NCBI GenBank assembly: GCA_951394405.1
Contig: OX596338.1
Span: 3,534,001-3,598,000, forward strand
DNA length: 64,000 nucleotides
Source of the DNA: Coprinellus micaceus
Taxonomy: Eukaryota > Basidiomycota > Agaricomycetes > Agaricales > Psathyrellaceae
Direction of reading: 5' to 3'
Under the pieces are notes generated by a model. That model worked only from the letters and a program-made list of their open reading frames with translations. It did no database searches and was not told where the DNA came from. Positions 55,553 through 64,000 of this stretch are shown here, piece after piece (positions within the stretch are counted from its first letter, which is position 1; each line of letters begins with the position of its first letter). Position numbers and translations under genes: made by a program.

Positions 55553-57901
55553 ATGGCGGGCTACACCTCTCATTTCCAAAATGCGCGCGACTTCAATATC
55601 GACCGTCTGCACATAGGCGACTCGATCAGCACTGTAAACCAGTATCATACAATCCTATCGAAGGGCCCCCTCGAACGTGAGCGCTCAGGGAAAATACCGC
55701 TTTCTTTACTCATCTAACGCATCTCAAACTCAGTCCTGCAGGGAAAGAGCGCACTTGGCGCCTTGCACAACTCAGACGAGCGCTCAGCGGCTCCAATGTG
55801 CCATCCAGAGACAAGAATCGCCGTTCGGAACGAGATCGTCAATTGGATCACCGACGGTGACGACGACTCCCTGCCAAAGAAGATTCTATGGTTGACCGGG
55901 CCTGCGGGAGCGGGGAAAACGGCGATCGCAGGTTCAGTCGCGGAGGTGTTCGAAGAACGTGGCCTTCTGGCCGCAACCTTCTTCTTCTCCTCGTTCTCAG
56001 AATCTCCAGAACGGCGCTACAAACGCTTTCTCATTCCTACACTCGCGTACCAGCTCATCCAGGCCGATGAAACCGATCGCTTAGGAAGCCACGTCCTTGC
56101 CGCCATTCGACGCGATCCAGCGATATTCAACAAACGACTCAAAGTCCAGGTTGAAGGGCTAATCCTGAAACCGTTGCGCGAACTCCATCGCGGTGTTGGA
56201 GGGCCCGGGGCTCCTACTAAACTAATCATACTCGATGGATTAGACGAGGTGGAGGCCGAAGGCTATCCCAATGTCGACCGTCCGGAGGCCCGCCAGGCAA
56301 GCGTGGCTGATCAGCTCGAAATCTTATCCATCATGCTCCAAGCCGCCAAACAATTTACAGCCGCGTTCCCATTCCGCATCCTCATCGTCAGTCGACCTGA
56401 GCGAGCGATCCGGGACTTCTTCCTAGAAATAGGCATTCACATTACCAGAGAGCTCTTCCTGGACGACACCTACAACCCCGACGCAGATATCGCCTTGTTC
56501 CTCAACCGCAAGTTCTCCGAAATTCGACGCCGCTACAACATATCGTCACCGTGGCCAACCGAAGACGTGGTTCGGACGCTGGTGAAGAACGCCTCCGGCC
56601 AGTTCATATACGCTGCGACCGTAATTCGATTCGTACAAGATCGTAGCCGTCCTCCTCAAGTCCAACTGGATCGCCTTCTGAGTCTAAAGCAGGGGGGCGA
56701 TGGGGTGAATCCTTTTGCGACGCTGGATGCTCTCTATGCCCACATCCTTAGGACCAGCCCAGACTTGAAGCGGGCAACGTTTTGGGTCGTAGCTTGCCGA
56801 CTGTACCTCGACGACGCCCCAGCCCGATTCGCCAGGCAGTTCCTGCAAGATTATGAAGGAGAGGCAGGTTATCTATTAGAGGATTTATCTTCACTCATCC
56901 ACACTCCAAGTCACGATGACCACGCCTCTCCCTACCAGCTATACCACAAGTCTCTTGTTGACTTCCTCCTGGACTCCCAAAGATCTGGTGAACACGGTAC
57001 CTCCGATACCGAGACTTTCGATCAATTTTCCAGGCGCTGTCTGGACCTGTTGAAGGGTGAGTTTTCGCCGATTCTCAGGTGATGTGATTCTAATGTTCTC
57101 TGGCTTTGCAGCAAAGTCGCCTGCTTTAAATCTGGCGGAGACGGAGTTGCCATATTTCGCTCGTCACGCCTTCGATGGTGCAGGAGGACGGATAGCCTGG
57201 TTCGCCTTCGCAGGCCAGAAGGAAGTCAGCGACGACCTCGTCGATTGCGATGTGGTGTGGTGGGTGCACACCATTCTCGCCACCCAACCAAGCCAGGCCT
57301 CTAGAATTATCCCATACCTATTTGAAGGTGTACACAGTCCGGTAGGTCCACCTGTGTTTTGCGACGGTTGGAGTTCTCTGCTTATGACGCTGGTCAGTGC
57401 TCCTCCGAGTCACCATTCCATGGCTGCTCAGAAGCGTGCAAACACTGGAGAAGGAGCATTCTTCACGCGTGTCGCTCCGAGGGCTGGACTTTCCCCGACT
57501 CGTATACGCTCCTCCGAGAGGTCCTCTGGCGAATTTACCGTGCAGAACAGGGGTTAACCGGGACCTCCAGAAGACCTTTGCTCCAACCACCTATGGGGTT
57601 CGGTGGCCAGTTTTCTCCTCCAGCTGACTGGCAACCTCCGTCACCCCCCGCGCCGGATGTCGACAGCACGAAACTCCCAGGAGAAGAGATCGAAAAGTAT
57701 GACGCGATGCTGCGACTAGTCCAGGATATGTATTCTCTGTTACCACAAGGCTGGACAGTGGAATACGCCGAAGAACTAAGCAAGCTGAGGGTCCTCCCGC
57801 AAGCAGCCCTTGGTGAGCGTATGGAAGAGATCGCGTCACAGCTGAACATTAGTCCACCTCGAGGTTCAAAAAGGAAACCATCTCGCGCTTGGAGTCGCTA
57901 G
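55553..57901 (+). CDS. NACHT STAND protein E (NLR-like), 726 aa
   Basis: A more distant member of the same family as genes A-C. Exons are 55553-55676, 55734-57056, 57112-57341 and 57398-57901 (introns 57, 55 and 56 nt; phases 1, 1, 0 as in the others); 2181 nt, in frame. The N-terminal motif is HFQNARDFNIDRLHIGD. GALHNSDERSAAPMCHPETR is followed by Walker A GPAGAGKTAIAGS, Walker B LIILDGLDEVE and ILIVSRPERAIRDFF. The third exon starts at the conserved AKSP. The C-terminal region has C-x8-C-x3-CKHWRRSILHAC then GWTFP, and YDAMLRLVQDMYSLLPQGW. The tail is basic and short, in contrast to the acidic tails of B and C. Its N terminus is closest to that of the pseudogene at 42.5 kb. Confidence 0.9.
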
Positions 57902-58144
57902 GGCGTTGTGTCGAGGCTAAGTCAGCCTCTAGGATCCATGTAAATTAGATTGTACAATCATACCTACCAATGAGGGGGGGCTATCCGGGGTTCCATCAGG
58001 TTACCTCGATACCAGGGGTCGGTCACATATGCCGAGAAAATAGGATTCAGGATTCCCGTCATCGTCAGTGGCTTGATCAAGCAAAAGCCAAGGGGTCTGC
58101 GGAGCACCGAAGCCTTAGTCAATGAGTCGGTGTCCCCAAGAAAG

Positions 58145-58208
58145 AAAAAAATATTGAGACCCGTAGGTCTACCACTCCGGGAAAGCGTGTCATCCTTGTG
58201 CAGGGGCC

Positions 58209-58239
<31 letters not shown>

Positions 58240-58263
58240 TTCGTATGTCACCCCGAAGGGGAC
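58145..58263 (-). ncRNA. U6 spliceosomal RNA, copy 2
   Basis: Reverse-strand copy of the U6 gene at 47.6 kb. It is identical from the 5' GTCCCC hairpin to CTCAATATTT, including the unusual 3' AGACC-TACG-GGTCT hairpin. It then has its own T-run terminator at 58145-58151. Similarity outside the transcribed part is limited to roughly 20 bp upstream. Confidence 0.96.
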
Positions 58264-59155
58264 ATAAGTAGGTGCGATCTGGCAGGCCACTCCCCAAGTG
58301 TTATGAATTTTGCTCAGTTAGCGGGTTGAGCTCAGGGTCTGATGCGATGACTCTGATGGGCATGGTGGGTCCAAGTAGGCGCGCCGACAGTCAATTCAGG
58401 CGAATCCCGTGCAAATGCAGAAGCGTTGAAACGTATAAAATGCATCTTTGCTCCCTATTCACTCGTTACGGAAAACGGGATGAGTGTCTTGGTCCAATGG
58501 GGAAGACAGGAAGAGAAATTTGGGTCGCTGGCGGCCTAAAGGTGGACTCGCAGGGGGAGCGTATATAGTGGGCGAATTGAGGTAAGGTACCGTGTGTATA
58601 TAGATTAGGAAGGCCATTAGTGATATTAGCGGGGGAGTGGGTGTACCGTATGTTGTAAAGAACGCTAAAGAAAGTGGTGAGTGAGAACGGTCTGGGCTTG
58701 CGGGATGAAGGATTGTGCAGGGAGGAGATGAAAGCCAGTGAATGAGGAGTCGCCTTGTGTAAAGTGGTGGAACTAGGAGATGATGAAGTGGAGAACGTGA
58801 ACATGAACATGCAATGCAGCAGGAAATGTAGAGATATACTGTATGTGGCAGTAAGGAAAAGGACAAGGGCCGAAGGTGACGAGCGGACAATGGTGACAGA
58901 CACAGAGAGGCGCGAGCAAGGAAAAGTGTAATGTGTGACTGGAACATGTTGAGGATGGAAAAACAATGCAAGTAGCCCGTAGGTCAACGTAATGGAGCCC
59001 GGATAAGAATAGACAAGTAACAGCCCACGGAGGATATCGATTGACCGACGTAAGACCAAAAAAAAAAAATCGCGAAAGGAACGATGAAAGAAAGTCGCTG
59101 AGACCAGAGAACCCAGAGAACAAAAATAAGACGTTGATAAGACGCACCCGTCCAC
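58264..59155. other. intergenic stretch with long antisense frames
   Basis: Promoter of U6 copy 2 and 3' flank of the phosphatase gene. Minus-strand frames of 170-230 codons run through 58459-59155, but they are Ser/Phe/Leu-rich without motifs and continue into the 3' end of the PP2C gene, so they look like open 3' UTR and not genes. Confidence 0.45.
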
Positions 59156-62100
59156 CTACAGCCCAACCACAACGATGGCTGTATCATCAAGCCACGATAC
59201 ATCCATATCAATCGTAGTAGCCTTCGCGACCCGATCGTTATCCCTCTCTTCCCCACTCAAAGCACACCTCAACAGTCGCAACGCCATATTCGAAGATGAC
59301 GTGCAATGGTAGGACTTGTTCGTATGTGGCAACGGGGGCCGGTGCAAGCGGGGAACAGGGACGGAGAGGGGTGTGGGTGCGGGGGTAGTAGCGAGGGTGG
59401 CATGTGCCTGGAGGTTGGGTGAAAGGCGCATGCGAGAGTCGGAGGTGACGCCGGGGCTCGTGCTGTGTTGGGAGACAGGCTCGAGCTGAGGGGAAGAATG
59501 GATCTGTGCCGAACTTTGTGTTCGTGACAAAGGTGAGGTGGAAATCGGGGCGTGTGGGTAGCTGGACGGCGAGTGAGGTTGCCCGGCGAGATGGAGCTGG
59601 CTCATAGGACTTGCAGCTCGCGTTGGTGGAATTGAGAAGGCGTACGCGGGTGTCGACATCCCCGACATCATTTCCTCGTGGTCCGGTCCAGGGCTGCTGA
59701 CGGTCGGAATAACCAACGATCCCGAGGAGGATGAATATGAATTGGCTGTGAACGGAACAGGACTCGTCGCGCTGACCGGAGACACCGGCATAGGCGAACT
59801 CTCGATATCTCCAAAGGCGAAATAAGGGGCTGATACTTGGGTTGGGTTGACTGGCCGGGGTACGGGGATCGTGACGGGGTCACTCCTATCCTGCTCCTCG
59901 TCCTCTAGAATACCATTCGCCCTATCCCTCAGCTTGGCCTCAGTCTCCTGGACAGTCTGTCTTGGCGATCCAATCTGCACCATTTCCTTCGCCCAACTAG
60001 TCACGACCTTCTTCACACCTCCACGCGACATGCACAAGTCGGTGAACCCATCAGAGGCAAGGATGAGGAAACGCTGCTTCTTCACTCGCACTGCTCCAGC
60101 TTGCTTTTTCGCCTTCCGTCCCCGCTTCGAGGTCATGCTCCCAAGGCGCTTGATGACAGCAGCAGAGATGCTGCCACTGCTTCTCCGTTTTCCTTGAGGG
60201 TGAGTGGGGTCGGTCGGAGAGAGAGGTGGTAGTTGGTCGGGCTCATCGCCTTTGATTCTACGGTAGGCGACCTCTGCCTGGGAGCTGAGGTAGGGAGGCG
60301 TTTTGTTGTGCTTGAGGAACTCTTCCCAAGGGGCGGTGTTGTGCACAAAGGGGTAGAGGTTGTAGAGAACGCGGCGGGTGAACTCTGGTGGCTGCTTGAA
60401 CGGAATATCGCCGAGACCTGTAGACAGAAATAGACAGTCAGCAATCGCGTTTTGGAGATAGAGCGACGATCGACACGAGGCAAAGCAAATAGGGTTGTGC
60501 GAGAAGGACCAGAACAAATCCAAGGACCTGGCCAAAAGTCAAAATGTGAAGGGTACTTACACCGAGTAGGGGCCAAGGCACCAAGGACTCGCCTGTCCAT
60601 TATGCACGTGTCCTCCTCCCCAGGATGCTCGCCCCTGATTCGCTCGAGCTCTTTATCATTGTCGCCGTTGTGCATGGTCGTCAGCACATCCACCGTCCAT
60701 TCCCCCTGCTCTGGATCCGCCATCTTAGTCATAACGGCCTCGCTGTCCGATTCCTCATCCTCATCATCCAACGCGACTGTACGCGTCACAAGAATTCCCA
60801 TGCAGTCTCCAAGGTTCGCGACCCACACGCCTTCACCTTTGGGGTCCATCAAAGCCACCAGCGCAGTCGTGCCGTACATACACAACCGTGCTTTCCGCCA
60901 GTTCTCTCCACCGGTCGTCGCAGGTCCTCGGGGCCCACCGTAAAGGCCCTGTCCGTGATGGTTATCGTTGATAACTTTACGAATATCGGCATCGGTGTAG
61001 TTGCTTAGCTGATCCACCGACCCTCCGAAGAGATCGAGGATGTCGTGTGCGATAGCGTCGTCGAAGGCGGCGATGGCGGATTGGAAGAGGTGGGAGACGT
61101 GCTCAGGATCATGTTCCGACGAGGAGAAGTCGGCGGGGAGTTTGGATTTCAGGAACTCGCGGATGATGATGGGGAGATGGTGAGCGACGTGCTCAACAGT
61201 GACGTCCCCCAGATGACCTGTAGGGACAAAATATTTCAGCACGATAGATACGATGGACACTGGAAAGGGAAGCCGACCATCGAAGACACCAGTTAATGTC
61301 CACATCTCGCCATGGACCTCGAGCTGAGTAACAACGTAACGATCCTGAGTCTTGAGAGTTTTGCAGGGCTGGAAGTTGACGCTATCGACGACGTTGACCC
61401 TTGGAAGTTCCACCGTCGGCGTCTCTTCCACAGCAGTAACGGGCGATGTTGGTACAGCGTTGTCCATGACCGGACTCTCTTGCACCGGGGTCAGCAGTTC
61501 CCCTGGCAATTCCCCAACCTCCCGTCTCTCTGCGCTCCTCCCATGCGACCGCGAGCGATTGCCCCTTGAACGAGACCTCGACCCAGATCGATGGTGTTCG
61601 TAGTTGACGAAAACAGCGCGATGCGGTCGAGCTAACGATCTCAACTCCTTCCAAAGATCGTCCTCGGTCTCCAGGATCTCGTACTCCTTCGGCCATGGCC
61701 CATCATCCGGCCCCACTCGACTGCCTGGTATGTCTTCCAGATGCACCACCCCTCGCCTTTTCGCCTTTCTCGACCCCTCTCCAGTCGTTGTGGGAACATT
61801 GACACGCGACCCCAGCTCGTCGCTACCCGACGACGACGAGGACAATGAGAGGCCGGAGGTCACAGACGGGTTGGTCGTCGTCACACCTGTCGAATCCGAG
61901 TTGGCGTTGGCGATCGGGATGGGCTGGGAGGACGATGGTGGTGGTGGTGTTGACGAGGATCCCTCCTGATTTTCATCCCGGCGAGTCATGTTCTTCTTGG
62001 AAGGCTTGGAGGTGGTGGTGGTGGCAGTATTGGACCCGCTGCCTGGGCTATTTGACGCTCGGACACCGGCACTGGCAGCTCCGTCGCCTAAATTTCCATG

Positions 62101-62160
62101 ATTGTTGCTGCTGCTGGTTGTGTTATTGGCGTTGTTGCTGCCGTTGCGCGACACCACCAT
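59156..62160 (-). CDS. PP2C-family protein phosphatase (PDP/Ptc6-like), 933 aa
   Basis: Mg/Mn-dependent Ser/Thr phosphatase. Exons are 62160-61278, 61217-60561 and 60417-59156 (introns 60 and 143 nt, phase 1); 2802 nt, in frame. Catalytic motifs are DRYVVTQLEVHGEMWTLTGV, then FDGHLGD across intron 1 (residues 293-299), YGTTALVALMDP, VANLGDC (near 440), RVLGALAPTRCLGD across intron 2 (near 505-517), LILASDGFTDL (near 634) and WLDDTAIVVV at the end. APTR-x-LGD is characteristic of the pyruvate-dehydrogenase-phosphatase branch. Unlike most members it carries long Ser/Pro-rich insertions (residues 1-250, and about 700-870 between the last two motifs). The metal-binding Asp residues are present, so it should be active. 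The DNA upstream of the first ATG is also open and coding-like, so the N terminus may be longer. Confidence 0.9.
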
Positions 62161-62590
62161 GCCCCGTAGCGCCTGGGTGGCCCGGCCGTAGAACCTCGTG
62201 AATCCTGAAGAAGGAATGTTGGGCGACTTTTCTTCGGGGTAATTGGGTTTCGGTGCTCGATATGGCAGGTGCTGGGGCCTTGGCGTTGCGGACGACGGCG
62301 ACGAGCGACTCTTCTACGTCGGACTCAACGTTCTACAGGGAACAGCAAAAGGCGTCAGGGCGATGCATGAGAGCTCTGTATGCGCTGTGCTCACTTCGGC
62401 GACGGCCCTGAAATTCTCTCGCTTAGCGTCGGACGCCGGTTCCGGCAATGGCGAACGGAGCAAAAACGCGTCGGAGCTCGTCGTCGGGAACAGCGAGCTC
62501 GCTCTTGGTGGACTCCGGGATTAATGAGAGAAGCGGAAGTAACGTAACGGTTGGGAGACGATCAGCAGCAGGGGACAGGCACTCGTTTAC

Positions 62591-62600
62591 CCTTTTATAA
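62591..62600 (-). promoter_or_regulatory. TATA box of PP2C gene
   Basis: TTATAAAAGG on the minus strand, about 430 nt upstream of the ATG at 62160. A probable leader intron (GTGAGC donor, CTGTAG acceptor, between about 62394 and 62334) would remove the only upstream ATG I see. Confidence 0.55.
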
Positions 62601-62620
62601 CCCCTGCCAGATCTATACAC

Positions 62621-64000
62621 GGATGGGCATAGTCACAATTTTTGGCGCCAACAGCACAGCGGCGTATGTTTTCATTTTTTTCAACGAAAAGGAGATCCGA
62701 ATACACGTTGGTGCCCTCCGTATATAATACTCGAAGCAAGGTCGCCCGGAATGTTGCATGCACTTTCTTCCGACCTCCGGGTTCGGGGCAAGCAACAATT
62801 ATACACCAGAGCGGGCTGGCCAGCGTGGGCTCGGAGGTCATCCCGTTTCTTTGTCTTGTGGGGGAGCTCGAGACGACAGGATCCCGTATCGCGACGGCGT
62901 TCGCACTGCTCCCATTCCGAACCAAAATTGCGATCCGAAAGCCACGCGACGTTCCAGCTGCCCAGCTGATCAACAAAACATCCCGCCACATCGGCAAGGA
63001 GACCATTCACGCCTTTCTGGGAGTGGCGACGATATTTATGGGAAACTGGGATGGGGGAGTTGGGGGCCGGGAAGGTGTTCTGGAGACGCACTGGGGAAAA
63101 TGTGACCCAAGTCGTGTGAGGCGGTGGTGGCATGCCCTCGGATCTCAACCTTCTCAGATGGGACATGCATCTCCATCTCCTGCGTTCGTGAGCAAACTCG
63201 ATTAGAACTCGAGGTATTCTGGCAGTGGCACCGAACCGACTCCGAGATCTCGATGCACCGTTACATCACACGCACGAGGGAAGACGGCGTGCCAGAGAAT
63301 CTCAGCACCAAGCCAAGGCTCAGCAGATATCCCTCTCATCCCCAAACACCGTACCCACGCGCCCAGACGCCCGGGGAGTCCCATCTACCCCGCATCTGAA
63401 TCAAGGGGTAAGCCAGTTTTACCTCATAAACGACCGGTTGACTTGGAGTTGCCAATTTGGATCGAACGTTAGCGCCCGAGTGAGGCGCGTTCTTTCATTC
63501 ATATCCAGGTATGAACGGCGAGACTGCAACGCCGTGCCCAGGCACCCACCGAAAACGCTGCTGGCTCCCGACCCACTGGTGGGTGGTCGATGCAGAAAAG
63601 GGCAGGGGGTCATCGTAAAGTTCACAAAGATGGCGTTCGGGGCTTACGGAGGGGTTATCTGATTCAACGAGCCACGTAAGTAGACGCGTCCGTATCGGCC
63701 ATCTCTCCTGACTAAACCTCGACGTTGGCTCCGAGTTTTATTAATGGCATCATCGCTGCGGCTCCATGAGGATCTGAAAGCGACAATAATAGGTTACATG
63801 ACAACATCCAAAGGAGTAGACGCACCGAGCAAGCCAGATCGACGCGTGTACCCCGCAGCAGTAATCTTGCTTTTCTTTGTGACGCCCATGTTTCAAGCAT
63901 TGAATCGCCGAGGACCAAGCCCAAGCCAATCAAAGGGAGGCTTAAAGTCAGAGACAATTGTAGGCCCCTGCAGGACGAACGCCAAGATCCATACCACCTG
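62621..64000. other. right-end stretch without a confident gene
   Basis: Several overlapping frames (up to 187 codons) are open on both strands from 62.6 to 63.7 kb. They compete with each other and show no motif or plausible splice pattern. It is probably promoter-side and intergenic DNA; a gene whose main part lies beyond the window cannot be excluded. Confidence 0.4.

Noticed and set aside
58466..59155. 229-codon minus-strand frame rich in Phe, Ser and Leu
   Set aside because: It lies immediately 3' of the PP2C coding region on the same strand and lacks motifs. More likely open 3' UTR than a gene.
62642..63205. 187-codon plus-strand frame
   Set aside because: It competes with two minus-strand frames of similar length. 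None has conserved motifs, splice logic or a convincing start.
1..64000. CRISPR arrays, bacterial operons, ribosome binding sites
   Set aside because: The sequence is eukaryotic nuclear DNA with spliceosomal introns, and no regularly spaced short direct repeats were found.

Overview
The window reads as nuclear DNA of a basidiomycete fungus of the Agaricomycetes. Genes are split by many short GT-AG introns (about 47-80 nt) and repeatedly encode families typical of mushroom-forming fungi: Clp1, DUF6533, DUF6535, DUF6699, F-box proteins and NACHT STAND proteins. Gene models were built by reading splice junctions by eye and using paralogues and remembered family patterns as guides. Exact exon ends are therefore inferences unless stated otherwise.

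Layout. From 1 to 14 kb lies an accessory block dominated by NACHT (STAND/NLR-like) genes. It holds the 3' end of one copy at the left edge, a complete copy at 1.3-3.7 kb (+), two complete copies at 6.7-9.3 and 10.2-12.7 kb (-) that lie in a direct tandem duplication of about 3.4 kb, and a decayed C-terminal fragment at 13.3-13.7 kb. A clp1-like developmental gene (4.6-5.8 kb, -) sits inside the block. A GH5 sterylglucosidase/glucocerebrosidase gene (14.2-17.5 kb, -) ends it. From 17.5 to 24.5 kb I see no gene. This stretch holds a large inverted repeat, a probable Tc1/mariner-type MITE with TA flanks, and a hAT-type MITE with an 8-bp target duplication just upstream of a DUF6535 membrane-protein gene (24.6-27.5 kb, +).

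From 28 to 42.4 kb the window is mostly conserved genes: a small secreted protein with dibasic sites, a RING/coiled-coil protein, a proline-rich repeat protein, mitochondrial TrpRS and NAA35 (NatC subunit) from a shared 136-bp promoter region, an intron-containing tRNA-Met, an F-box protein, an unrecognised protein, and CDC73 (Paf1 complex). From 42.5 kb come a broken NACHT pseudogene, a 13-exon DUF6533 membrane protein, a degenerate ~200-bp tandem repeat, the first of two U6 snRNA genes, a DUF6699 protein, another F-box protein, WBP1 (oligosaccharyltransferase), a second DUF6699 protein, another complete NACHT gene (55.6-57.9 kb), the second U6 gene in opposite orientation, and a PP2C phosphatase (59.2-62.2 kb).

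How the genes fit together. The conserved genes serve general functions (translation, N-acetylation, N-glycosylation, transcription elongation, splicing, dephosphorylation) and form no pathway. The striking content is the NACHT family. Four complete genes and three fragments share four exons with the same intron phases, a short N-terminal motif, a canonical NACHT ATPase and a shared C-terminal region with fixed Cys and Trp positions. I do not recognise that region as a WD40, ankyrin or TPR repeat. This is the best candidate here for an undescribed system.
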